The position numbers were made by a program, and so were the translations under genes. The notes beneath the pieces are model-generated. The model saw nothing but the letters and a program-made list of their open reading frames with translations, made no database searches and was not told the origin of the DNA. From Bacteroidota bacterium (GTDB lineage Bacteria; Bacteroidota; Bacteroidia; UKL13-3), in the NCBI GenBank assembly GCA_027487835.1, contig JAIYCU010000024.1, positions 1 through 64,000 of the forward strand: DNA of 64,000 nt. The letters run 5' to 3'. Positions 43,201 to 51,112 of this stretch are shown piece by piece; within the stretch, counting starts at the first letter, position 1; each line of letters starts with the position of its first letter.

Positions 43201-44443
43201 TTTGGGACAAGACTTTGCGTCTAATGGTCCTGGTTTTGATTTTATATTTGGCTTACAAGACCCTGATTATCGCTATAAAGCTGCTAAGAATGGTTGGATT
43301 AGCAATGACCCACGTGTAGTGAGCCCATATATTCAGAATTACCAAGAGGCCATAAATGCGAGGGGTATGCTTGAACCGCTTGAAGATTTTAGAATTGAAT
43401 TATCTGCCAATAAGAGTTACTCTCGAAGTTATACTGCCTATTTTAGGTTCGACCCAGATAGCAATGGTGGAATATATAGAGATTTTGGTACACCAATAGA
43501 ACAAGGTAGTTATAGCATGAGTTATAGTATCATCAGGACTGCCTTTTCTAAAGAGAATGCAAATGGTGTAAGTGAAGTGTTTCAGCAGTTTGAAGCAAAT
43601 AGGATTGAAATTGCTAGGCGATTAGCCGCTCAAAAGGGAATTGCGGTACCAAGTGATACTTTCCCAGAAGGCTATGGGCCGTATCAGCAAGATGTACTTA
43701 TTCCTGCGTTTTTGGCTGCTTACCGTGGATTATCTACTGACCAGGTTGGGCTTTCAGCCTTTCAGAATTTACCAATTCCAAATTGGCGGGTTACTTATAA
43801 TGGTTTGAGTAAATTAAATTTCGTAAAGGAGTTCGCTTCTAATATCAATATACAGCATGGGTATGTAAGTAATTATAATATTGGTGGGTTTCAAACAGTA
43901 ATGGATACAGCACGAAACACTACCTTGAATACAGACTTTGCTCCCAACTATGTTATTAGGCAGATTACCATCACTGAGCGCTTTAGTCCCTTGTTAGGTA
44001 TTGATGTAACCTTGGTTAATAATATGAACTTTAAGGTAGGCTATAACAAAGACAGAACTTTAAATTTTGCCTTGGGTAATCGCCAGTTAAATGAGCAAAT
44101 GGGAGAAGAAATCACCTTCGGTTGGGGTTTTAAAACAAATAAATTAAAGATACCTTTTGAAATTGGAGGTAGAATTAGGCAATTAGATAATGATGTAAAC
44201 TTCCGTTTTGATTTTGCCATTAGGGATAATCAAACTAAAGTACGAAATTTAGATTTGCCTAGTAACGATCCAGTATTGGGTCAAAAAGTAATTAGCATTA
44301 AACCTACCATTGATTATAATATCAATGAGAAGTTGGTATTGCGTATCTTTTTTGACAGAAGAAAAACCACGCCGTATACTTCAAACTCTTTCCCAACTAT
44401 CATTACCAGTGGTGGTTTTTCTATAAGATACACCATTCAATAG
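37265..44443 (+). CDS. sprA: T9SS outer-membrane translocon protein SprA
   Basis: 2,392 residues from a TTG, the usual great length of SprA/Sov. A signal segment (YIRFLILLALLINIAWPGG) is followed by many alternating aromatic/polar beta strands ending in a C-terminal barrel strand (SGGFSIRYTIQ). Conserved SprA features include IDIRPRGTAEIIFAGNFNRVQNP and RTGQFDFRQKIQLNVSGQVGDKLKVNMNYDTEATFEFENQMKL. SprA forms the very large barrel through which T9SS cargo leaves the cell. Cargo in this window includes the LamG protein and the PhoD-like protein. It lies between ruvA and an O-methyltransferase with gaps of 17 and 1 bases. Confidence 0.96.
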   Translation: MFGSIKIKYIRFLILLALLINIAWPGGLRSAPRRVRDFYLLPPDSINKDTSKLVMPYPIRDKKSYETEGKRHPLDLNDPEVIKNQYKLDPENYRYDKSSKIGELDYKLPSSNGISNQIREDGNRINRDYFRQRSQANNFTKGTGVLPPISINSKIVDRIFGSGVIDIRPRGTAEIIFAGNFNRVQNPAFSQRQQRTGQFDFRQKIQLNVSGQVGDKLKVNMNYDTEATFEFENQMKLDFAGKEDDIIKKIELGNVGLPLNTTLIQGSQSLFGVKTTMQFGKLTVTSVFTQQRGKTQETELNGGTTTTKFDIQCDNYDMNRHYFLAHYFRDNYESWLRNLPFIGSPVVITRVEVWVTNRSGSFEQSRDVIGFTDLGESTRLDNKYWRVNAGIAVGNGVNNLYDPTNTNTYLNGFGNATDASKFRASYQIENKLLEDLSTTGLKPISQYQMVNFARQLGPNEFTFNPRLGYISLNQALNNDDVLNVAYEGTINGIPFKVGDFSQDVPRNTTAPEVLFLKMLKGPSLRPDLPVWDLMMKNVYALGSFNIQAKEFRLNLAYADDPSGSDLFYLPIKGEPLISNLPLLNVFNVDNLNTQQERVSDGLFDFIEGVTVNSQSGRIFLPTVEPFGSYLAAKFRNDPTLAGYYCFFSLYDSTRFSAIQQPQFNKFFLRGSYQGSSTNEIPLGSTNVPRGSVRVTANGAPLVENQDYIVDYNLGRVKIVNSALLNSGASIKVSSESNNLFQIQQKSLLGARFDYKYNPDLILGGTFMYLNERPLTPKVNIGEEPISNIVIGVDGTWTKQSRMITKLVDKLPFIETKEPSSITISGEYARLIPGVQRALSQGGTAYLDDFEGAETPFDLRMGNGWALASTPQGQADNFPEGSELNSLAYGFKRANLAWYTIATTFYRNDAFTPAHIKEDPSILSNHASREVLQQDVFRNKQIQQGLPTTLVTFDLSFFPKERGPYNYNVTDLNADGTLNNPKSNWGGIMRKIDQNDFEQANIDYIEMWVMDPFADKPASVDKGYLYINLGNISEDILRDNRRVAENGLPKNNNADQTETADTTVWGRVPRLPVINYAFDADANIRANQDIGLDGFNDQAERQFFAQSYVQQVLNKFGPTSTAYNNANSDPSNDNYHYYLGSDYNDSNFNVLERYKRFNRHQGNSPTVDQSPENYPTAATNIPDNEDLNRDYTVNGVEEYFQYKIEIARDAFVIGRNYVTDTLTASVKFNNGDRALEKWYQLKVPIREFERKVGEINDFKSIRFIRVYMKGFEEPTVIRFASMQLVRADWRKYLNNLKAGGEHRPIDPTDNTQFVVSTVNIEENGGRKPIIYVEPPGIQREVDFSSPNPIKQNEQSLSLLTCNLKDGDARGVFKNSNVDLRQYKRLRMFLHAEGSEMKNGELTAFIRFGTDLTNNYYEYEIPLNFTPLNASDPNAIWPLENEMDIILEEFINTKIARTNAGFAFTAPYSRQVGVGTYTVVGMPDYSQVRTMMLGVRNPKRRPGSTTDDGLPKCAEVWFNELRMTEFSTRGGDAAVGRVLAKLADFGNVQLSGSYRSVGYGGIDKKLLERNLSDDYSYDFQTNFELGKFFPKKSGISIPFFFSYGNTLIRPFYNPLNPDTRLQKEIDETTNQERADQISRAADDFALRRSFNFTNVRKNRVGAKQAFPWDVENFNFTYSYTETFRRNQTLSFNSLKNYKGILGYNYTFVNKPVEPFKSIKNKNLELIKDFNFNYLPASWGFRVEADRRYGELLNRNNDSRETELPILYDKMFTMRRNYEFRYDLTRNIKFNFNGTADARVDEPNGRIAEDTPEKRDTIRQNFLNGGRLTRYDQTAQANVNIPINKIPYMQWVSQLTYNYNVNYLWTQAPPAADSLGNTIQNSQQQQWNLSLNFVQLYNKFGIYRRITNPKGASQKPKAPQTLSADSKDESKDKKKKGEETSKKVSPFVAFPIRLLTSLKNVSGSYSTTAGSILPGFNPTPQYLGQDFASNGPGFDFIFGLQDPDYRYKAAKNGWISNDPRVVSPYIQNYQEAINARGMLEPLEDFRIELSANKSYSRSYTAYFRFDPDSNGGIYRDFGTPIEQGSYSMSYSIIRTAFSKENANGVSEVFQQFEANRIEIARRLAAQKGIAVPSDTFPEGYGPYQQDVLIPAFLAAYRGLSTDQVGLSAFQNLPIPNWRVTYNGLSKLNFVKEFASNINIQHGYVSNYNIGGFQTVMDTARNTTLNTDFAPNYVIRQITITERFSPLLGIDVTLVNNMNFKVGYNKDRTLNFALGNRQLNEQMGEEITFGWGFKTNKLKIPFEIGGRIRQLDNDVNFRFDFAIRDNQTKVRNLDLPSNDPVLGQKVISIKPTIDYNINEKLVLRIFFDRRKTTPYTSNSFPTIITSGGFSIRYTIQ

Positions 44444-44444
44444 C

Positions 44445-45089
44445 ATGGATTTTATTCAAGAAGATATTCAAGCTTACTGCAATTCACATAGCTCATCTGA
44501 GCCAGATTATTTACAAAAATTAAGCAGATATACCCACGCAAAGGTTTTACAGCCGCGTATGTTGAGTGGGCATTTTCAAGGTCGTTTATTAGCTATGATA
44601 AGCAAGTTAATACAGCCCAAGCATATTTTAGAAATTGGCACTTATACAGGTTATTCGGCATTATGTTTAGCAGAAGGTTTGGCGCCTGGTGGTAAGTTGT
44701 TAACGATAGATGTTAATCCAGAATTGGAGCCTGTCATTCATGAACATATTGAACTTGCCAATATGCAAGATCGCATTCAATTTATTGTTGGTGATGCCTA
44801 TCAGATTATAAGAACCTTGCCCCAAAGTTTTGATTTGGTATTTATTGACGCCGACAAACAAAACTATAGCAAGTATTTCGACTTGGTAATTGATAAGCTG
44901 AATCCAGGGGGAGTAATTCTTGCCGACAATGTTTTATGGAGTGGTAAGATTGTGGATGACAAGTCGCGCGAAAAGGATAAAGACACCATAGCCTTGCATG
45001 CATTTAATGAAAAAGTCTCTAAAGATGAGCGATTAGAAGCCGTTTTGCTACCAATTAGAGATGGTATAATGATGCTTAGGAAAAAGTGA
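44445..45089 (+). CDS. SAM-dependent O-methyltransferase (caffeoyl-CoA type)
   Basis: 214 residues. The SAM site is LEIGTYTGYSALCLAEGL, with GDAYQII and a metal-binding VFIDADKQNY motif. NPGGVILADNVLWSGKIVD is typical of the cation-dependent caffeoyl-CoA or catechol O-methyltransferase group. The bacterial substrate is unknown. It starts one base after the sprA stop and so is probably translated from the sprA transcript. Confidence 0.92.
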   Translation: MDFIQEDIQAYCNSHSSSEPDYLQKLSRYTHAKVLQPRMLSGHFQGRLLAMISKLIQPKHILEIGTYTGYSALCLAEGLAPGGKLLTIDVNPELEPVIHEHIELANMQDRIQFIVGDAYQIIRTLPQSFDLVFIDADKQNYSKYFDLVIDKLNPGGVILADNVLWSGKIVDDKSREKDKDTIALHAFNEKVSKDERLEAVLLPIRDGIMMLRKK

Positions 45090-45090
45090 T

Positions 45091-46344
45091 TTAATCATTA
45101 AACAGAAGTTTGAGATAGAATTTTGGGCTTCTTAATTTAGCGCGCATATCCAAATCTTCAAACATACAGCTAATGGTTTCTCTTAGGGTGCTATTTTTAT
45201 TGGCCTTGTTCACAACAAAATTAAAAAGCCATGGATATTTCACAAGCTTTTGCATGGTATGACTTAACTTTAATTCATCCCATTGTTTATGGTAGAAAAC
45301 CTTATCATAGTTTTGGTTAAAGGCTGCATCAAATCTATTGGCCTTAAGGGCTTCTTCAATGTGGGCTGCGGCTAACATGCCACTATACATTGCGTTGCCA
45401 ATTCCTTCGCCGGTGAAAGGGTCAATTAAACTAGCTGCATCCCCAGTGAGCAAGAAATTATTTCCACTTATCTTTCTTTGTTTTGAACCAAGTGGCAAGC
45501 CCCATCCTTCAATTTTGCCTACTAACTTTGCATTTTTGAACCGATCCCTAACACCAGGATTTTGTTCAATAGCTCGCAACATGTCTGCTTTTAAATTGAT
45601 TCTTTTTTTGCTTACTGTATCACTGAGCATTCCTGCACCAACATTTGCTTGTCCGTTAGGTAAAGGGAAAATCCAAAAATAGCCTGGTAATAACTCATTC
45701 AGAAAATGCAATTCAATGAAGTTTTGCGAATGAAGCTCGGTAACACCTTCATAATAGGCTCTAATTCCCGCGCAATAGTGTAAGTTTTCTTTTTTAATGC
45801 CACCCAGCTGTTTTCCAAGAATGCTTCTGTCGCCTTCGGCGCCAACCACCATTTTAACCTCATTAAAAATTACTTCTTTACCAGCTTGTTTGCAAAAGAG
45901 GTTAATTCCATTAAGGCTTTGTTCTACCTTAATCAACTCCGTTTGATCTATGATATTGGCGAAATTCTTATCCAATTGTTCAAAGAGGCTATTATCAAAA
46001 TCCATGCGTTTACTAATAAAACCTGGGGCATGAGTTTCTTTGCTAATATCACTTTTAAAAGGAATGTCAATTGATTTTCCGTTGGGTGCAACAAATTTTA
46101 CACCCCAGCTAGGTAAGAAATGAGGTGCATCATTGGTATATTTTTCTAATAGCCCATTGTTAAGTTGTTTTAATACATACACAACTTTACCACTGAGTGC
46201 ATCGCCACAAACTTTATCTCTTGGGAATTTAGATTTTTCTATAATAGTATGTGAGATACCAGCTTTGCTTAAAAACATTGAGGTTGCGCAACCAGCAGGA
46301 CCGGCACCGACGATAACAATTTGCGAGGTGTTTTTGTGGCTCAT
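45091..46344 (-). CDS. Geranylgeranyl reductase-family FAD oxidoreductase
   Basis: 417 residues. The N-terminal FAD motif is IVIVGAGPAGCATSMFL, followed by IIEKSKFPRDKVCGDALS, a mark of the geranylgeranyl reductase family, and GDAASLIDPFTGEGIGNAMYSG near the middle. Family members saturate isoprenoid chains or oxidise other lipids. A role in quinone or lipid modification is possible, but the context does not decide it. It is convergent with the O-methyltransferase (1-base gap) and divergent from the 46497 gene. Confidence 0.9.
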   Translation of the reverse strand: MSHKNTSQIVIVGAGPAGCATSMFLSKAGISHTIIEKSKFPRDKVCGDALSGKVVYVLKQLNNGLLEKYTNDAPHFLPSWGVKFVAPNGKSIDIPFKSDISKETHAPGFISKRMDFDNSLFEQLDKNFANIIDQTELIKVEQSLNGINLFCKQAGKEVIFNEVKMVVGAEGDRSILGKQLGGIKKENLHYCAGIRAYYEGVTELHSQNFIELHFLNELLPGYFWIFPLPNGQANVGAGMLSDTVSKKRINLKADMLRAIEQNPGVRDRFKNAKLVGKIEGWGLPLGSKQRKISGNNFLLTGDAASLIDPFTGEGIGNAMYSGMLAAAHIEEALKANRFDAAFNQNYDKVFYHKQWDELKLSHTMQKLVKYPWLFNFVVNKANKNSTLRETISCMFEDLDMRAKLRSPKFYLKLLFND

Positions 46345-46477
46345 ATTTACTTTCCTTTTCAGGAATTTTGCCCGAAAATAGGTGTTTAGGCTATTTGAAC
46401 CAAAAGCCTTTGCTTAAATTAAATATAACGAATTAAAAAAATAAGTTATGACAATCTGTCAATGGCTTAATTTTTGG

Positions 46478-46485
46478 TATTTTCG
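46478..46485 (+). promoter_or_regulatory. Possible -7 box before the 164-residue hypothetical/ftsH pair
   Basis: TATTTTCG, one change from TAnnTTTG, lies 11 bases before the ATG at 46497. Confidence 0.4.
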
Positions 46486-46496
46486 TACCACTAGTT

Positions 46497-46991
46497 ATGA
46501 CAGATTACTTTCAATCATTTACTCCCAATTCACGTGTTTGGGTTTATGGAGCTGGCAGAAAGCTCAATAATACTGAATGTTTAGGTTTGCAAATTGCCCT
46601 TGATGAATTTACTCAGCATTGGACTGCCCATGAAATTTTATTAAAAGCGAAGGCTACAGTTTTAGAAGGACATTTTGTTGTAATAATGGTTGACGAAGCG
46701 GTGGCTCAAGTGAGTGGTTGCGGGATAGATAAGTCTGTAAAGTTGATGCAACAGCTGGGAGAAAAATTTGGTTTAGATTTTTTTAACCGTTTAATGGTTT
46801 ACTTTGAAACTGAAAGCGGGGTTTCGATGTTACCTCTTAATAAGGTCTCTATAGCTATTGCCGATGGTACGCTAAAGGAAGATACCCTCGTATATAATCC
46901 TTTGGTTCAAACCAAAAATGACTTAACAAACAAATGGAAAATACAGCTTATAGATTCTTGGCTTGGAAATAAGTTACCTAAAGCTGTATAA
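46497..46991 (+). CDS. Conserved hypothetical protein upstream of ftsH
   Basis: 164 residues, soluble, with no signal peptide. It begins FTPNSRVWVYGAGRKLN and has alpha/beta character (FVVIMVDEAVAQVSGCGIDKSVKLMQQLGEKF). Similar Bacteroidetes proteins are sometimes labelled ABC transporter ATPase, but I see no Walker A or signature motif, so that name is not supported. It lies 35 bases upstream of ftsH in the same direction. It contains GGTTCAAACC copy 5. Confidence 0.8.
   Translation: MTDYFQSFTPNSRVWVYGAGRKLNNTECLGLQIALDEFTQHWTAHEILLKAKATVLEGHFVVIMVDEAVAQVSGCGIDKSVKLMQQLGEKFGLDFFNRLMVYFETESGVSMLPLNKVSIAIADGTLKEDTLVYNPLVQTKNDLTNKWKIQLIDSWLGNKLPKAV
46904..46913 (+). repeat. Dispersed decamer GGTTCAAACC, copy 5
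   Basis: Exact match inside a longer perfect inverted repeat TTTGGTT-CA-AACCAAA, encoding LVQT. Confidence 0.75.
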
Positions 46992-47026
46992 TTATAAAAA
47001 ATATTAATACGTTAAAAGTATAGAAA

Positions 47027-49057
47027 ATGTCAGATAATAACTCAACGAATAAAGGTTCTGAAAACTCAGGGAATAAGAAGCCAAAATTGCCACCAATTGT
47101 GCCAAAGTTTAATTTTTACTGGATATACGGCATCATCGCTGTGGTGTTTATTGCCTTGCAATTTGCACCTAAAGATGCCGCATTAAAAATAAGTAAGACC
47201 AAATTTTACACTGAAATGTTGCCTTCTCATGATGTAGAAAAATTGGTGATAGTTAATAAAGAGAGGGTGGAAATTTCTTTAAAGAAGGAAGCCCTTAAGA
47301 ATGAAAAATATGCAGATTTAAAAACCAGAACAGGCATTTTTGCTACCGATGCTGGACCGCATTATTTCTTTGAAATTAGTGACGTGGCAAGTTTTGAGGT
47401 AGAACTTACTAAGCGTCAAGAGGGATTTCAGCCTGATGAACGTTTGATTGCAGAAACCCTTACACAACATAATTATTTTGGTGATATTATTGGTTGGTTA
47501 TTACCTTTTGTATTGTTAATTGCCTTATGGATGTTTGTGATGCGACGCATGGGTGGAGGTCCTGGTGGTGGCGGACAGATTTTTAACATCGGAAAGAGCC
47601 GCGCACAATTATTTGACAAAGATTCTCATGTTAACATTACTTTTAAAGATGTTGCAGGATTAGATGAAGCAAAAGTAGAAGTAATGGAAATTGTAGATTT
47701 CCTTAAGAACCCTAAGAAATATACTACCCTCGGCGGTAAAATACCAAAAGGAGCTTTGTTAGTTGGCCCTCCAGGAACGGGTAAAACATTATTGGCAAAA
47801 GCAGTAGCTGGCGAGGCAGGTGTTCCTTTCTTCTCTTTATCTGGTTCAGATTTCGTAGAAATGTTTGTTGGAGTTGGTGCAAGTAGAGTGCGTGATTTAT
47901 TTAAGCAAGCCAAAGAAAAGGCGCCTTGTATTATTTTTATTGATGAAATTGATGCAGTAGGAAGGGCTAGGGGTAAAAACTTGGTTCAAGGCGGAAACGA
48001 CGAAAGAGAAAATACCCTTAATCAATTATTAACAGAAATGGATGGCTTTGCCACAGATTTAGGGGTAATAATCTTGGCTGCTACCAATAGACCTGATATT
48101 TTAGATTCTGCCTTGTTGCGTCCAGGTAGGTTTGATAGGCAAATCTCTATTGATAGACCAGATTTAAACGGTAGAGAAGAAATTTTCAAGGTGCATTTAA
48201 AGCCTATCAAAACAGCTGAAGGAGTAGACCCAAGAAAATTATCAATGCAAACCGCTGGCTTCGCAGGTGCAGATATTGCAAATGTTTGTAATGAAGCAGC
48301 CCTTATTGCGGCTAGAAATAGCAAAACTGCGGTTGATATGAAAGATTTTCAAGATGCAATTGATAGAATTATTGGCGGCCTTGAAAAGAAAAATAAAATT
48401 ATTTCAGCTGAGGAAAAAGAAATCATTGCCTACCATGAAAGTGGACATGCCATTTCAGGTTGGTTTTTAGAGGGTGTAGATCCTTTGGTTAAAGTGAGCA
48501 TTGTGCCTAGAGGCGTTGCAGCTTTGGGTTATGCGCAGTATTTACCCAAAGACCAATATTTATATACTACAGAACAACTCGAAAACATGATGTGCATGAC
48601 ATTAGGTGGTAGGGTTGCAGAGGATATTATATTTGGCAGAATAAGCACTGGCGCACAGAACGATTTAGAGCGTGTTACTAAAATGGCTTATGGAATGGTT
48701 ACCTTATATGGTATGAATTCAGTTATTGGAAATGTTAGTTTTAATGACTCTAGCCAAGAATATGGTTTCACTAAGCCTTACAGCGAGAAAACAGCAGAAC
48801 TTATAGACATTGAAGTTAGAAACATCATCACTAATTGTTATGCTCGCACCAAAGAGCTATTGGTTGCTAAACGCGATAAGTTGGAGGAGCTTTCTCAAAT
48901 TTTATTGAAGCGTGAGATTTTATTGCAACACGACTTGGAAGAAATACTTGGACCACGCCCATTTGATAAAATTGTGGAAGAAGTGAAAGCAGAAGTAGTT
49001 TCTTCTGTGTTGGTTGAGGATAAGTCGGCAGAAAGCGAACCAAATCCAATTCTTTAA
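47027..49057 (+). CDS. ftsH: ATP-dependent membrane zinc protease FtsH
   Basis: 676 residues. There are two membrane segments ([37 protein letters not shown]) with a short periplasmic domain between. The AAA domain has Walker A GPPGTGKT near residue 246, Walker B IIFIDEID and the second region of homology [19 protein letters not shown]. The zinc-protease motif HESGH lies near residue 470. It degrades membrane proteins and regulatory substrates. A 20-base inverted repeat begins 9 bases after its stop. Confidence 0.97.
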   Translation: MSDNNSTNKGSENSGNKKPKLPPIVPKFNFYWIYGIIAVVFIALQFAPKDAALKISKTKFYTEMLPSHDVEKLVIVNKERVEISLKKEALKNEKYADLKTRTGIFATDAGPHYFFEISDVASFEVELTKRQEGFQPDERLIAETLTQHNYFGDIIGWLLPFVLLIALWMFVMRRMGGGPGGGGQIFNIGKSRAQLFDKDSHVNITFKDVAGLDEAKVEVMEIVDFLKNPKKYTTLGGKIPKGALLVGPPGTGKTLLAKAVAGEAGVPFFSLSGSDFVEMFVGVGASRVRDLFKQAKEKAPCIIFIDEIDAVGRARGKNLVQGGNDERENTLNQLLTEMDGFATDLGVIILAATNRPDILDSALLRPGRFDRQISIDRPDLNGREEIFKVHLKPIKTAEGVDPRKLSMQTAGFAGADIANVCNEAALIAARNSKTAVDMKDFQDAIDRIIGGLEKKNKIISAEEKEIIAYHESGHAISGWFLEGVDPLVKVSIVPRGVAALGYAQYLPKDQYLYTTEQLENMMCMTLGGRVAEDIIFGRISTGAQNDLERVTKMAYGMVTLYGMNSVIGNVSFNDSSQEYGFTKPYSEKTAELIDIEVRNIITNCYARTKELLVAKRDKLEELSQILLKREILLQHDLEEILGPRPFDKIVEEVKAEVVSSVLVEDKSAESEPNPIL

Positions 49058-49065
49058 AAGATTGA

Positions 49066-49138
49066 CCATTTAAACAAATTTGGTAATTTGTTATATTTAT
49101 GCTTATTTAGTATACCAATACTAAATTTGTTTAAATGG
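49066..49138. repeat. 20-base inverted repeat spanning the ftsH/zinc-ribbon gap
   Basis: Arms at 49066-49085 and 49119-49138 match in 19 of 20 positions across a 33-base spacer. The right arm covers the ATG of the downstream gene (49135-49137). It could terminate ftsH, hide the start of the next gene in mRNA structure, or serve as an operator. Confidence 0.75.
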
Positions 49139-49557
49139 ATTCAGAAATTAAATGTCCGAAGTGTGAATCACACGAGGTAATTAAGAGTGGAATTTTGAAA
49201 AATAGGCAGCGATTTAAATGTAAAGGCTGTAACTATTTTTTTACTGTAAGCAAATTAGGGAAGCGCATTGATAACTATTATGTTACCAAGGCGCTTCAGT
49301 TGTATATAGAGGGTTTGAGCTTTAGAGAAATTGAGCGATTACTTGGCATAAGCCATGTAAGTGTTATGAATTGGGTAAAGCAATACGGTTTGAACCGACC
49401 TGAAAAAAGTCAGTATCACCCTACCTATAAAATTTTGAATCATACTGAGCTAGTAGCCTACATGCAAAACAAAGAAAATTTGAAAGGGGCGGGCTCTGTA
49501 ATTACCGAGTTAGGTGATAAATTTATGATGATTAAATGGGAAAGATTCCGCAACTAG
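49135..49557 (+). CDS. InsA-like zinc-ribbon and HTH protein (domesticated transposase N-terminus)
   Basis: 140 residues. A zinc ribbon (CPKC at about 6-9, CKGC near 31-34) and a helix-turn-helix (SFREIERLLGISHVSVMNWVKQYG) match the N-terminal part of IS1/IS1595-type transposases. There is no DDE catalytic domain. The last 40 residues are of another kind. No partner terminal repeat lies downstream, so this is not a mobile element. A DNA-binding regulator derived from a transposase is the likely role. Its start codon lies inside a long inverted repeat, which hints at self-regulation. Confidence 0.8.
   Translation: MDSEIKCPKCESHEVIKSGILKNRQRFKCKGCNYFFTVSKLGKRIDNYYVTKALQLYIEGLSFREIERLLGISHVSVMNWVKQYGLNRPEKSQYHPTYKILNHTELVAYMQNKENLKGAGSVITELGDKFMMIKWERFRN
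49387..49396 (-). repeat. Dispersed decamer GGTTCAAACC, copy 6
   Basis: Exact match on the minus strand within CGGTTCAAACCG; the plus-strand codons read GLNR in the zinc-ribbon gene. Confidence 0.7.
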
Positions 49558-49666
49558 AGAGAGTTAGAAAGGCATAAGTATTTCAAATTAACAAATAGCT
49601 ACCCATCAGTATAGTTATTTAGTTTTCCTTCTTCATCTTCGATTGACTAAACAACAACAATTAAAG

Positions 49667-51088
49667 ATGAAGAAAATTTACTCATTTAGGTTGCTGCTTG
49701 CTGTATTATTCAGTAGCTTCACATTGCAACTCATGGCTCAAGGCTCGGAGAGTTATGGCACAGGTATTAAGATACCCTTAGATACAAGCGGTCAAAAATT
49801 TATTAGGTTTATCAATTGGCATCAGTTCTGGATGCGTTCAGCTCAGTACAATCCTGGTTCTACCATAAATGGTGAAGCGCAAGAGGGTGGAATAGACTTT
49901 GCCATTCGTCGTTCACGTTTTTTATTTTATACCCAGATGAACTCAAGGTTCATGATTTTAACCCACATTGGTATAAATAATCAAACCTTAGTAGGGGGTG
50001 GTGGTTTAGGCCAAGCTGCTAATATTGGCAATACGAGTCCGGATGGTAAAAAGCCACAAATATTTATCCATGAGGCTACCGCAGAATTTCATGTACTTAA
50101 GAAAAAACTAACCTTAGGGGGAGGCTTGCATTATTGGAATGGGGTTTCTAGAATGGCAAATGCCTCCACCCTTAATTTTATGACCCTTGATGCACCCATT
50201 TTTAATTGGGCTAATATTGATGCAAGTGACCAATTTGCCCGAATGATGGGTTGGTACGCAAAAGGTAAGTTGGGTAAATTTGATTATCGTTTAGCCTTTA
50301 ATGTACCTTTTGCAATACCTGCTTCAAATGCTTTGGCACGCTTAGATACCACTGCTGCTAAGAATAATATCGTAAATGCTTCTTATCGCGGAATTGGTGG
50401 TGCAAAACCTGCTTATCAAGGTTATTTTATGTATCAATTTTGGGATCAAGAAAGTAACTTATTGCCATATACAGTAGGATCTTATGTAGGAACCAAAAAG
50501 GTTTTTAATATTGGGGCAGGTTTCTTTCACAATGCAGATGCCATGTGGGCTGCTAAAAGCAATGGAACCCGCTGGGATACGGTAAGACAGAATTGTTTTA
50601 TATGGGCCGTTGATGCATTTTTAGATAAGCCACTCAACAAAACTAAAGGTACCGCTATCACTGCTTATCTTTCCTATAACAAGCATTATATGGGTGATAA
50701 TTATGTAAGGAATATTGGTATTTCTAATCCTGCAAATGGACTAGCTAAAACAGGCACTACTTTTAGTGGTGCAGGTAATGCATTTCCAACTGTGGGTACG
50801 GGTGATATTTTTTATGCGCAGGCTGGTTATGTTTTTCCTAAAACTAAGATTGGAAAGTTTCAATTGATGGGAGATGTTACCTATGCAAATTATGAGCGTG
50901 TAACTAATGCCGTGGTTATTCCTGATGTAGGTTTAAATTATTATTTGGAGGGACATAATGCTAAGCTTACCCTTAACTATCGTTCACGCCCAGTGGTAGA
51001 TTATGTTGATCCTACCAAAACCTTTGGCGACCTTGAAACTACAGAGCGCAAAGGCGAAGTTGTATTGCAACTTCAGATTTATTTATAA
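49667..51088 (+). CDS. Outer-membrane porin (phosphate-selective O/P-like)
   Basis: 473 residues from the ATG at 49667; a TTG eight codons upstream is in frame. A signal peptide (FRLLLAVLFSSFTLQLMAQ) is followed by alternating beta strands, with IDFAIRRSRFLFYTQMNSRF resembling the start of the OprO/P-like barrel. The C-terminus ends in a beta signal (GEVVLQLQIYL). With the MFS gene 24 bases downstream and the small membrane protein it forms an uptake cassette ended by a terminator. Confidence 0.82.
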   Translation: MKKIYSFRLLLAVLFSSFTLQLMAQGSESYGTGIKIPLDTSGQKFIRFINWHQFWMRSAQYNPGSTINGEAQEGGIDFAIRRSRFLFYTQMNSRFMILTHIGINNQTLVGGGGLGQAANIGNTSPDGKKPQIFIHEATAEFHVLKKKLTLGGGLHYWNGVSRMANASTLNFMTLDAPIFNWANIDASDQFARMMGWYAKGKLGKFDYRLAFNVPFAIPASNALARLDTTAAKNNIVNASYRGIGGAKPAYQGYFMYQFWDQESNLLPYTVGSYVGTKKVFNIGAGFFHNADAMWAAKSNGTRWDTVRQNCFIWAVDAFLDKPLNKTKGTAITAYLSYNKHYMGDNYVRNIGISNPANGLAKTGTTFSGAGNAFPTVGTGDIFYAQAGYVFPKTKIGKFQLMGDVTYANYERVTNAVVIPDVGLNYYLEGHNAKLTLNYRSRPVVDYVDPTKTFGDLETTERKGEVVLQLQIYL

Positions 51089-51112
51089 TTATTAATTGCA
51101 AAAAATATACGT

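Noticed and set aside
49066-49642. Zinc-ribbon/HTH gene with inverted repeat considered as an insertion sequence
   Set aside because: Both arms of the repeat lie on the same side of the gene, no matching terminal repeat or target duplication lies downstream, and there is no DDE domain.
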